Origin: Baffinella frigidus
Lineage: Eukaryota; Cryptophyceae; Cryptomonadales; Baffinellaceae
DNA: 15,272 nt
Assembly (NCBI GenBank): GCA_026770585.1
Contig: MU646352.1
Location: 646,580-661,851 of the forward strand
Direction of reading: 5' to 3'
The position numbers and the translations under genes are program-made. The notes beneath the pieces were generated by a model, which searched no databases, was not told where the DNA came from, and saw nothing but the letters and a program-made list of their open reading frames with translations. Shown here piece by piece: positions 7,568-15,124 of the stretch. Position 1 is the stretch's first letter. Every line of letters begins with the position of its first letter.

Positions 7568-10500
7568 TGTGAAATGTAGGCTTCTGGCCGCTGGAAATGA
7601 TGTTCGTACCTAAAGGCTCCATTGTCCATACTCTGCTCCATAAGCTCCATAAGGCTGCATACAAGGGCCTTTTCTCGCACTGCAACGTGGGGGGCCTAGG
7701 TGGTGGAGGGGTTTTCTGCTCTCCTCGCGTGGTAAGTGGCCCGCAAGGAGAGTGGTCCACATATTTTTGCCCAGTCCGGGGCAACTGTCATGTTTTTGCC
7801 CGGGGCAATTGTGTGTGGCTTAGGCAGGGGCCCCACGCAACGGGGTGCTCTGTGGGGGAAAACCAAGGAGGGGGACGCAAATGTGGACCGCTCCTTGGTG
7901 GATCCCCCCACATGGGTAGTGGCAGTTTCTTGAGTAGGAAAACTCTGGTGCAGTTCCCAGACTTTTTACTAATCTCGCCTCAATTCTTGCACCGTGCAAT
8001 TCACTTTCGAATAAAGTCAATAAGTGTCAATAAGTGACTCTCGCTGCCATTCGTGGCAGCCCTAGTTCGCTACAGAACAAGAACAAGACCATCGACTACA
8101 CCGCTATACACGCCATGTTCTTTTTTTCTTTTTCTTTTTTTTCTTTTTAAGGAAAAGGGTGCAAGAAAAGGGGCTCGGTCGGGCCCGAATGGGTTGGGCC
8201 GGGGAGCTCACCTGTAGATTACTCCTAACTCCTCAAGAGTGAGGTGGGATGTGGCCTTCGATGCGAGTGTAAATAAAGCACCAAAGCACCACTCTTAACT
8301 CAAACACCCCAAAGAGAGCCCCCCTGTATCCCCTCTTCACGAGCCTCTGCACTGGAGAGCTAAACGCGATCCGAAAGCCAAAATGCTTTTTATGTAGATC
8401 TTTTCTACGGAAAGGCGTGTCGTTGGGCTATGTTGGGAGCATTTAAAAACTCAAGGACATAAAGGATCTTAACCTGCCTGTTGCTCCAATGTTCTCGGCA
8501 AAGACGAAAGGGTTGGGGAGAGGAGACGCCGTGGGGCACAGACGTCGCCACTGCATCGCTCCGATGGGGTGATGCGGTGCGAAATCTGCTCAAACGAGCT
8601 TGAGATCTTTTGGGGTAACTTCAACAGCTCCAAGTTCCTTCACTTTCGCCGAACGTTGATGCGGGGGAACTGGTCAAAGAAAAAAGAATGGTGCACGAGC
8701 TCGTTGCACCTCTTTCGCCCCCTCTCTCCTGCCTCCCGCTGCCTGCTGGTGCACGCTGCACGATGCCGCACCGGCCGACGACAACCCCAACCGGTCTCAT
8801 AACTAGCAGTTTTTTGTTGAAAACTGGAAATGGCGGAGGGGTGGGGTACCAGCTTGTTAAATAGCAGTTTTTAGGGGCCATTCAGGATGGAGGCTTACAT
8901 CTTGAGGGTAAAAGTTCGAAGCTTCAGGATCGATATTCCAGGCTTGCGAACGGATGTTGAAAACTCCAACCTAAAGGACCTAAAGGACCAGGATGGAGGT
9001 TCCAGTACCCAATCTCCGGCTAATGGTGTCTGCATGTCAAAGCTGCCAGTTTTGGTGGCCTTCGCTCGAACTCGTCGGCCACACTAGTTCAACTAGGACA
9101 GCTACCGAAATTCGTTCGGATCTTAGTGATGCCGACGAGAACCCATCAACCTGTCTCCTAACTACCAGTTTTTTTAAATCAACTGAAACAGGCTGGGTTT
9201 TTATCCGCTGGAACTGGCTGAAAACCCGATACTGAGTTCTCAGAACTCTATCATGAGACCTCAGAAACTCTATCCTCAGGACTCATAACTCTATCCTGAG
9301 TCGTCAGAACTTTATCGTGAAGCCCCAGGCCTGTATCGTAAGTCGTCAGAACTCTGACCCGAGTCTTCAGAACTTTATCCTAAGACCTCAGAACTTTATT
9401 CTTAGTCCTCTCAACTTCATCATGAGACCTGCGTTTGCTGCAGAGACTACTCGCGAGTGACCCGCAAGGTCGGGCAATTTAAGTTGAACACTCACCTCAT
9501 TCAACTGGTCTCATAACTACCAGTTTTGTAGTTGAAAACTGAAACTAGCTGGGGGGGTGGGGTACCAGTTTGTTACCAGTTTGGGAGGGACATTCAGGAT
9601 GGAGGTTCAAAGCTTCAGGATGTATGTTTCAGGTTTCAGGACCGATGTTCTTGGCTTCAGGATACAGGCACCAGGCTTGAGGACGGATGTTGAAAGCTTC
9701 AGGGTAGAGGTTCTAGTAGGATCCTACCTCAACTCCAGATAAAACTGGTGTCTGCATGTCAAACCGGCCAGTTTCATGAGTTTCAAAGTAACAACCTGAG
9801 TAGTGACCTTCGCTCAAACTCGTAGACCAATAGGACAAGACCGAAATCTGTTCCATTGTTTACTGGTATTTCGCAACTGCCATTCAGGCCCTACACAGTG
9901 TACACACATCATGGACCTCACTCAGCTCTCTCAACCTGCGGTCTCTACTTTCTGGATGTACTTAGAGAGGAATCAGTTGTAAACATGAAGGCTAAGACGA
10001 CCAATACGTACCAATAGATCCCCAAGATAGCACTAAACCATGTATTAATTTACACCAGAATCCATATTAAATCGCCGTTTTGCCACCTCCTTACCGTCAC
10101 CAAGCTAAGGAGCTGACCCGGAAGCTGCGGACACGCGCTGCCTCACAAAGTGGGTCTACAGGGGTACCTCGCTCATAAGAACCCCCCCCCCCCTAGGACC
10201 ACCACAGGGCCCTAGGCATAGCCCTACTGTAGGGTCCTAGGAGGAGGCGTTTTCTTATGAGCGAGGTACCCCTGTACAGGGTCGCTCCCTGAATCCTTTA
10301 GGTCCTTTAGGTTCTTCGAGCTCCCAACATAGGCGGACACCGGAAATTGTTCTGTAGAAAGGCCATGCTTCCTTTCGGATCACATCAAGCCCCCCTGAAC
10401 AGAGGATCCGGCAAAACCGGCTAAAATGAATCTCCCACCATCTAGAACAAGCGTAGGCGCTTGATGGCACTCTGTTCACACTCGGAAACTCTGCACCGAG

Positions 10501-11202
10501 GGGCTTGATGCGATCCGAAATGAAGCAGGGCCATCCTGCAGAACCAGTTCCAGTGTCCGCCTATGTAGGGAGCTCGAAAAACTTAACGGACCTGAAGGAA
10601 CTAAACTTGGGCACATTTCCCGACGAACAGCCGATGGCAACGGCTCTTCGGAAACAACCAGAACCAGTCCACAACCCCCACCGGAGTTCGGATATCCATC
10701 CATGAGGAGATGGGGATGACTGGTTGAGGCCTTACCTCCCCTGCCTTGAAAGCGTCAGAGAGCACCCGCGGGCCGCCAGATGCCACCGAGGCGGCCATCT
10801 TGCGCAACTCCTCTTTACCAGGCCGCTGATCGCTTTCTTCTGCTCGATGCCCGGCTGGACAAAGAGGGTCTTTCCCCTTAGGACGTGGAAAGATGTCCTT
10901 TAGGTCCTTGAGGTTCTTCGAGCTCCCAACATAGGCAGACACCGGAACTTGTTGTGCAGAAAAGCCATGCTTCCTTTCGGATCACATTCAGCCCCCCCGG
11001 TGCAGAGGATTGCGGCAGACACCGTTTTAGGTCCCTTTCTAGGTCCTTGAGGTTCTTTTTACTCCCACCATAGGCCCTTTAGGTCCTTCAGGTTCTGCGG
11101 CCCTTGCGGACCGTCTTGGAGGTCCTTTAGGTTCTTTTAACCGTCCTTCAGGGGAAAAGCGAGGTTTAATAAGATGACAAACACGACTGCTGCACGCCAC
11201 AT
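7558..11202 (-). CDS. small protein with signal peptide, five exons, unknown function
   Basis: Exons on minus: 11202-11142, 10839-10736, 10124-10095, 8585-8474, 7679-7558 (TGA 7560-7558). All introns are GT-AG, with donors GTTAAA, GTAAGG, GTAAGG and GTTAAG and agreeing phases (1,0,0,1), giving 142 residues. Residues 1-17 (MWRAAVVFVILLNLAFP) are a clear signal peptide. Then come a charged segment (KDEESDQRPGKEELRKM), a 10-residue exon, a segment with a Cys pair (RCSGDVCAP, about residues 75-83) and a hydrophilic, probably helical C-terminus (MELMEQSM). I do not recognise the family. It could be secreted, lumenal, or plastid-bound by the signal peptide route, but there is no Phe motif. The 30-nt exon 3 is the least certain, and further small exons could lie in the 1.5-kb intron 3. 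The stop is 109 bp from the plastid gene's ATG on the same strand. Confidence 0.58.
7744..7897. mobile_element. foldback element in intron 4
   Basis: CAAGGAGAGTGGTCCACAT (7744-7762) is nearly the complement of ATGTGGACCGCTCCTTG (7881-7897). Inside is a direct repeat of TTTTTGCCC followed by GGGGCAA. It is non-coding and resembles a MITE. Confidence 0.55.
8043..8060. repeat. perfect 7-bp hairpin with TTCG loop
   Basis: GCTGCCA, TTCG, TGGCAGC. It lies in intron 4 of the signal-peptide gene. To its right, 8116-8149 is a T-rich tract with scattered C. Confidence 0.6.
8157..8480 (-). repeat. dispersed A-B repeat, complete copy on minus
   Basis: Reading on minus, module A (starting near GATCCTTTATGTCCTTGAG, with CTCCCAACATAG and TTTCGGATC inside) is followed by module B (GGTGCTTTGGTGCTTTATTT, then CTCACTCTTGAGGAGTTAGG and TAATCTAC). 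The same order is found on plus at 11777-12075. Module A begins directly at the exon 4 donor (8474|8473) of the signal-peptide gene. Confidence 0.65.
8787..9120. repeat. about 340-bp direct repeat, copy 1
   Basis: Homologous to 9501-9856: shared GGTCTCATAACTA, GTTGAAAACTG, GGGGTGGGGTACCAG, CATTCAGGATGGAGG, GGTGTCTGCATGTCAAA and CTTCGCTC. A third partial copy lies at 9145-9195. Within 8885-8965 is a weak 21-bp periodicity (AGCTTCAGGATNGATNTT). It lies in intron 3 of the signal-peptide gene. Confidence 0.65.
9236..9430. repeat. 21-bp minisatellite, about nine units
   Basis: Consecutive diverged units of the form TCAGAACTCTATCCTGAGTCC, each with half-palindromic CTCAG/CTGAG ends. Length varies by only one or two bases per unit. 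It sits between the two copies of the direct repeat. Confidence 0.75.
9501..9856. repeat. about 340-bp direct repeat, copy 2, with 21-bp minisatellite
   Basis: Partner of 8787-9120. The part at 9590-9715 consists of about six 21-bp units (GGCTTCAGGANNGATGTTC). On plus the frame stays open and gives heptads such as GFRTDVL, but the frame has no splice context and I treat it as non-coding. Confidence 0.65.
10157..10276. mobile_element. foldback element family F1, copy f
   Basis: A full-length 120-bp F1 copy with TA at both ends and the same termini as the copies at 1075 and 1415. It lies in intron 2 of the signal-peptide gene, 32 bp from exon 3. Read on plus it begins TACAGGG then GTACCT and is followed by CAG, so its edges carry a potential donor and acceptor. 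Confidence 0.75.
10297..10425 (+). repeat. dispersed module A, copy 1
   Basis: Begins TAGGTCCTTTAGGTTCTTCG, then GAGCTCCCAACATAGGCGG, TTCTGTAGAAAGG, TTTCGGATCACATCAAGCCC and a small hairpin CCGGCAAAACCGG. It is almost identical to 11816-11945. Confidence 0.75.
10497..10605 (-). repeat. dispersed module A, inverted copy
   Basis: The reverse complement of the module at 10297, about 80 % similar by eye. Together the two form an inverted repeat with arms of roughly 100 bp and a loop of about 75-100 bp inside intron 2 of the signal-peptide gene. A perfect CAAGCG/CGCTTG hairpin lies in the loop (10450-10466). Confidence 0.65.
10885..11130 (+). repeat. dispersed module A, copy 3, plus AGGTCCTTTAGG-type units
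   Basis: A module A copy at 10890-11010 (through TTTCGGATCACATTCAGCCC) is followed by extra head fragments (AGGTCCTTGAGGTTCTTTTT and CCTTTAGGTCCTTCAGGTTC) up to about 11140. This material fills intron 1 of the signal-peptide gene and reaches its donor. Confidence 0.65.
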
Positions 11203-11239
11203 GGAGAGGTAGGACGAGACGTAGGGGCTCTAGCCCAAG

Positions 11240-11257
11240 TACACCCCGAGGGGTGTA
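11240..11257. promoter_or_regulatory. perfect 18-bp palindrome upstream of the signal-peptide gene
   Basis: TACACCCCGAGGGGTGTA lies 38-55 bp upstream of the ATG at 11202. Its position suits a binding site for a dimeric regulator or a 5' UTR hairpin. No function is shown. Confidence 0.35.
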
Positions 11258-11284
11258 TGTAGAGGGTCCTTTAGGGAAACTTCA

Positions 11285-11415
11285 CATTTGGTGCTTTGGT
11301 GCTTTTTTTTACACTCACATCGAAGGCCACAGCCCACCTCACTCTTGAGGAGTTGGGAGTAATCTACGAATGAGCTCCTCGACCCCACCCACATGGGTCC
11401 GGCCGAGCCCCCTTT
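11285..11415 (+). repeat. dispersed module B, copy 1
   Basis: Contains TTGGTGCTTTGGTGCTTTTT, CACAGCCCACCTCACTCTTG, AGGAGTTGGGAGTAATCTAC and GAGCTCCTCGACC. It is nearly identical to 11945-12070. It lies between the start of the signal-peptide gene and the first possible plus-strand exon. Confidence 0.7.
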
Positions 11416-11500
11416 CCCGTGGTGCAGTGATGCGCCCATCCTTGAGAGCTCGCCTCCACCTGCGCCACACCGAAATTTGAGCGAAAGCATGTGGTTGAAG
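11393..11500 (+). CDS. possible first exon of the plus-strand gene
   Basis: An open frame from ATG 11393 encodes 36 residues, Pro-rich in the middle (ESSPPPAPHR), ending LSESMWLK at an AAG|GTATCA donor in phase 0. This matches the phase of the exon at 12312. The first 25 bases belong to module B, which lowers confidence. Codon third positions are less GC-rich than in the later exons. Confidence 0.28.
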
Positions 11501-11776
11501 GTATCAAAAGGGTCAGCAATCCACGAATTCGCAACAGTGTACAGAATTTCCCCCCCAAAGTCAATGCATGCAATGTGTTTCAGGATTTCTGTGGTCAGAG
11601 AGACGCAAGGTTACAACCGATGCAAGGTTAGAACCCGTAATGTGCGGTTTGCATAGATCAGTGAGATAACCTCGACATAGGGACAGCAGAGCAAATTCGG
11701 TGGGGAGGGGGGGGAGGTGATGCAGTATGGCGAGGACTCATGTGCGGCAGGAGATGTTGGTCTTGGCCTCCTCGTC

Positions 11777-12200
11777 GTGTAGGTCCTTTAGGTCCTTTTA
11801 CTTTAGGTCCTTTTTTTAGGTCCTTTAGGTTCTTCGAGCTCCCAACATAGGCGGACACCGGAAATTGTTCTGTAGAAAGGCCATGCTTCCTTTCGGATCA
11901 CATCAAGCCCCCCTGTACAGAGGATCCGGCAGAACCGGCTAAAACTTTGGTGCTTTGGTGCTTTTATTTACACTCACGTCGAAGGGCACAGCCCACCTCA
12001 CTCTTGAGGAGTTGGGAGTAATCTACGGATGAGCTCCTCGACTCTACCCATGCAGGTTAAGCCGAGCCTCCTTTGTCCCCTTTAGGTCCTTTAGGTTTTA
12101 ATTTCTCCCAACATATGCCAACGACACGCCGTTCCGTAGAAGGGATCTGCAGGGAAAGCATTTTTGCTTTCGGATCGCCCTTTTCAGCCCCCCCTCTTCA
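11777..12200 (+). repeat. A-B-A array of dispersed modules
   Basis: Module A (11777-11945, with extra TTTAGGTCCTTTT units at its head), module B (11945-12072) and a more diverged module A (12076-12195: TTTAGGTCCTTTAGGTTTTA, then CTCCCAACATATGCC and TTTCGGATCGCC). The unit structure A-B matches the minus copy at 8157-8480. No coding sequence is visible in it. Confidence 0.7.
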
Positions 12201-12276
12201 TGGAGCTTATGGATAGAAAAAAATTAACTCCCCTTGCCCGATCTTTATGGTGTCGTGTCCGTCTTTTTCTCCACGG

Positions 12277-12320
12277 CCCCTCAGCATAGGGTCCCTGGCC
12301 CCTCAGCATAGGGTCCCTGG
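12277..12320. repeat. exact 22-bp tandem duplication across a splice acceptor
   Basis: The 22 bases at 12277-12298 are repeated exactly at 12299-12320. Each copy contains CCCCTCAGCATAG, the acceptor, and the first nine bases of the exon. Only the second acceptor leaves the plus-strand frame open, because 22 is not a multiple of three. Confidence 0.85.
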
Positions 12321-13864
12321 ACGATCGCAAGGGAACGACACACCCGCGTGCCTGACCTTCCAACAACTGTTGAGCAACACCCAGAACGGGTAAGTGAAGC
12401 CGTCGCCGGGAAGCTGCTGCGTGCGGGAGCGCAGGGACAAAGGGAGAGCGCGATCATCCTCTGGGGCCGCGGCGTCATCCTCGGCGGCGAGAGCAAGCTC
12501 GATTCGGAGAGGAGAGGTTCGACTGCACCATGACGAACATTACGAAGCCGATGATCCAGGTCATACGTTCGCCTTGTGTCCCCCGCCCTTGACGCAGCGT
12601 GGCGCCTTGCGAGCTGCGGTGTCCTGACACGACAGCGATCGTATCCTGGGCAGATCGCGTCACTGGAGGGCGACATGCCACCTATCTTCGGAGGCGCGGG
12701 GCACCACAACCACGTGGGCTTCTGTCAGCCGGCGCACCTCTACGATGAGGATTTTGACGATATCGGGTCCGACCGGGACGAGTTGGAGGACCTGAGAGAG
12801 ATGGACGAGGAGGATTCGGTTGCGGGCGGAGGACGGAGCTCCACTCGCTCGCGCTTGGTGCCATCCTTCTCCACGCCAGACCTCCTCGCACCGTATGTTG
12901 ATCATGAAGTAGGGTGGTCGTTTGGGTCACGCGGGTTTCGACCAGGCTTCACCGATACCAGCCAAGGTGTTTTGATGTTAAATCGGGGCCAGGATGACAA
13001 GCGTTGACGTGAGAGGGCTGGAAGGGGGCTCGCATGCTGGCAGCGGCTAGAGAGGTGGTCGCATCTCGCGCCGCAGGGTCCTAGACCAGCCACCCGAAGT
13101 TTGCCAGATCGGGATATGTCGCCTGCAGTAAATTTCAGTAGGCTAAACCCTCAGGGTTGAGTCCTGGGGGAAAGAACGCTCAACGCAAACCCGATTTGGT
13201 TCCCTTCGGGTGGTTGGTGGAGCAATGCGAGTAGAAATGCGCATTTCTGCTCCGGGGCGTCGGGCCCTAGTAAGCCATTTCTTCTCCTTGTCATCATTAG
13301 TTACCCCCACCCCCCACCTAGCCCACTGAAGGACCAAATCGATTGATTTCGACCTGTTCCCAAATGTTTATTTTGGACCTAAGCTAACACCGCCAGGTGA
13401 ATTTGCCTGGCTGGCAAGGTAAATCGGAGGTCTGAAAATCGACGATTTGGTCTTGCCGTGAGAGTTGGTGGTACCGTCCTGGTACACACCCTGCCTGGTT
13501 CAGTCAAACGTCGTACGGGGGAGGTTCCCCTCGACTGTGACACACTCTTTCTTTCACTTTCTCTGTTCTTGGCCACACAGCGGGCTACGGATGGATTCTT
13601 GGTTGGATATCAACCAAGAATCGGTTAGGATATCCGTAGGACCAGCCTATGTCCCCATGTCATTGCCTACCGTGGGGTCCTAACAATGATCTACGTATGG
13701 GTTATCCACGAACTCGATTCCCAGCCCGATGCGTAACACTCGCTGACGCCCCTCCCCCTCCGCAGAACTTCGGAGCGAAGACGCTCCCGCCCGCCTTGCA
13801 GCGCGTGACGTCTGGCGCCTCGGTCGGGGGGGCTTCGGTTGTCTCGCACCGCTCAGCTTCGCAC
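12312..13864 (+). CDS. partial plus-strand gene with acidic region, unknown function
   Basis: Exon 12312-12516 has a strong pyrimidine tract and TAG acceptor, and donor GTTCGA in phase 1. Exon 12598-12908 begins after CCCCGCCCTTGACGCAG, phase 1, and has donor GTAGGG in phase 0. Exon 13766-13864 begins after CCCCTCCCCCTCCGCAG, phase 0, and ends at a weak GTCTCT. The product includes a helical part (SEAVAGKLLRAGAQGQRESA), a His/Gly patch (GGAGHHNHVGF), an acidic run (DEDFDDIGSDRDELEDLREM) and a Ser-rich part. Codon third positions are about 80 % G/C. I do not recognise it; a low-complexity regulatory or scaffold protein is possible. The second exon could instead read through to the stop at 13005-13007. 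The segment 13766-13864 can also be read on minus as a Cys-rich frame (ERCETTEAPPTEAP). The 5' end is uncertain. Confidence 0.48.
13229..13252. repeat. near-perfect 24-bp palindrome
   Basis: GAGTAGAAATGC followed at once by GCATTTCTGCTC, with one mismatch and no loop. It lies in the intron or 3' region after the acidic exon. Confidence 0.6.
13330..13454. mobile_element. foldback element
   Basis: About 26-bp imperfect inverted ends (AGGACCAAATCG at 13330 and CGATTTGGTCTT at 13443-13454) surround an inner hairpin GCCAGG/CCTGGC (13392-13411). It is non-coding and resembles a MITE. Confidence 0.6.
13574..13640. repeat. F4-related end with a perfect 12-bp hairpin
   Basis: It starts CACACAGCGGGCTACGG like the F4 element at 2350. 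GATTCTTGGTTG (13594-13605) pairs exactly with CAACCAAGAATC (13611-13622), and the stem extends imperfectly to CTACGGAT and ATCCGTAG. GTAGGACC and GTGGGGTCC words follow up to 13680. Confidence 0.6.
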
Positions 13865-13872
13865 GTCTCTGT

Positions 13873-14235
13873 CCCTAAACCCTCAACGCTAAACCCTAAA
13901 CCCTAAACCCTAAACCCTAAACCCTAAACCCTAAACCCTAAACCCTAAACCCTAAACCCTAAAACATAAAGCCTACGCCCTAAAGCCTAAAACCTTGACC
14001 ATAAAGCCTGAAGCCTAAACCCTAAACCCTAAAGCGTAACGCCTAAACCATAAACCATAAAGCCTAAAGCCTAAACCCTAAACCAGGTCTCCGTCGTCTC
14101 CCGCACCTCGCGCCGTACGCCCCCCATCTCATCACCCCAAACCCTAAACCCTAAACCCTAAACCCTAAACTGTAAACTGTAAACCGTAAACTGTAAACCA
14201 TAAATCCTAAACCCTAAACCCTAAACCGCGAACCT
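13873..14235. repeat. interstitial telomere-like CCCTAAA array
   Basis: A perfect run of about ten units near 13889-13963, then diverged units (CCATAAA, GCCTAAA, TGTAAAC) to 14235. A non-repetitive island of about 60 bp at 14087-14140 interrupts it. The island follows CCCTAAACCAG and contains a GTACGC donor (14115), so it could be a tiny plus-strand exon (14087-14114, phase 0 in). The opposite strand is also open. Confidence 0.85.
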
Positions 14236-14253
14236 TAAACCTAGCGCCATTGT

Positions 14254-14644
14254 CTAGCTCTGCCTCGCTCGGGTTGACTGTCAGGCAATCCTCGCAAGTT
14301 GACATGCTGGGTTTGCGGTACACATCCATCATTTTTGGAGCGGGGAAGATGCCGGGTCCACCAAATTGGTGAGCCCGAATAGACTGAGACAGAGCTTGAC
14401 TGTTCCCACGCCCCTCTGAGATAGCCTGTCAGTTCTTGTGTGGAATGCTGTCTCGATGGGAACGCATAGATGCGAACAAAAGCTGTGCGGTTCAGTGATG
14501 AGTCCTAGCTCTGCCTGAGTTAATCTGGTCTCATCGAAAGGATGAGACCGGAAGTCAATTCCTCGGGGTTTTGGTGCAAACCCGTCAACTTTTGGAGTGA
14601 ACACAATCAGTCGACTGAGACCCGAGTCAGGCAGAGCTAGGAGT
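14254..14644. mobile_element. cluster of F5 elements with CTAGCTCTGCCT ends
   Basis: The end word CTAGCTCTGCCT occurs at 14256 and 14505, and inverted at 14629-14640. 14501-14644 is a full unit with about 17-bp inverted ends and an inner hairpin GGTCTCATC/GATGAGACC (14527-14549). 14265-14400 is the inverted homologue of 4960-5110. The two units share a TTTTGGAG segment, so they are probably related. Confidence 0.6.
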
Positions 14645-15124
14645 CACACGGGGATCTCGGCGGCGGCGGTGCAGGCTCTGTAACACTCAGAGTTTCGTGG
14701 TTTGATGGGTACCCAATCACGTGATTGTATGGTAGTCCAATCGAGTGATTTTACGGGTGTCCAATAACCTGATTTGGGGGGGGTGCAATAAACTTGATGC
14801 ATGCAGGTTCCGAAGCGACGAACATCCGCACAGACCCTCCCCCCCTGCCACGTCAGGGCTGGATACCTTGCGGGCAGCCTCATCGTATCTTGCCGTCCCG
14901 TTCTGAATCGTGTCGGTGGCGTCAGGTTCTGGAGCCACGAACATCCGCACAGACCCCCCCCCCTGGCACGTCAGGGCTGGTTACCTTGCGGGGAGCCTCG
15001 TCGTATCCCGTTCTGAATTTTGTCGGTGGCGTCAGGTTCCGGAGCCACGAACATCAGCACGGACCCCTTCTGGAAGTCCTTTTCGCACGCCAAGGTCTGT
15101 CCCCCCTGCCACTCGCCAAGCCCC
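14637..15124 (-). CDS. partial gene, terminal exons with duplicated exon, unknown function
   Basis: The best exon is 15124-14985 on minus. It follows GGGTTTAG and ends at CAAG|GTAACC, encoding a segment with GLGEWQGGQTLACEKD, then KGSVLMFVAPEPDATD. A second copy at 14962-14867 (CCAG acceptor, AAG|GTATCC donor) encodes GGGSVRMFVAPEPDATD, then YDEAARK. A third truncated copy is near 14845-14805. A short segment at 14677 follows GTTACAG; joined in phase 1 to the first exon it gives a Pro-rich end (EPAPPPPRSPCDS) with a stop at 14637-14639. Codon third positions are strongly G/C. The exon family is unrecognised, and whether both copies are used, or are alternatives, cannot be told. The gene continues beyond the window. 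Confidence 0.42.
14703..14790. repeat. minisatellite of about 23-24 bp
   Basis: Four diverged units of the form GG(T/G)TRYCCAATCANNTGATTNTA. On minus one frame reads as octads (WTTIQSRD, WVPIKPRN). I regard it as intronic repeat rather than protein. Confidence 0.55.
14805..15060. repeat. tandem repeat of 119 and 110 bp carrying an exon
   Basis: CGAACATC occurs at 14819, 14938 and 15048. Spacing is 119 and then 110 bp; about 8 bp of the difference is the stretch in the left unit (TTGCCGTC near 14891) that is missing from the right unit. Each unit spans one exon copy and its flanking intron. Confidence 0.75.

Noticed and set aside
8076-8120. Plus-strand segment NKNKTIDYTAIHAM after a CTACAG acceptor
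   Set aside because: It runs into a poly-T tract with no donor, and no adjoining plus-strand exon is visible.
8569-8802. 77-residue plus-strand frame starting MRCEICSNELEIF
   Set aside because: It overlaps exon 4 of the minus-strand gene only at its start, and its latter part is a pyrimidine-rich tract. The CEIC pair alone is too little evidence.
9557-9742. Plus-strand frame of heptads such as GFRTDVL
   Set aside because: It is a 21-bp minisatellite whose period keeps any frame open. There are no splice sites, and the homologous repeat at 8887 diverges without keeping codons.
9905-9990. Minus-strand segment LRELSEVHDVC as an exon
   Set aside because: A diverged copy of the neighbouring sequence (TTTCTGGATTCATTAGAGAG) occurs at 1251 in a spacer, so this is repeat DNA.
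12281-12709. 142-residue minus-strand open frame opposite the plus-strand exons
   Set aside because: The plus frames have strong acceptors, phase agreement and more natural composition. The minus frame is Arg/Ser/Pro-rich, as expected from GC-rich antisense.
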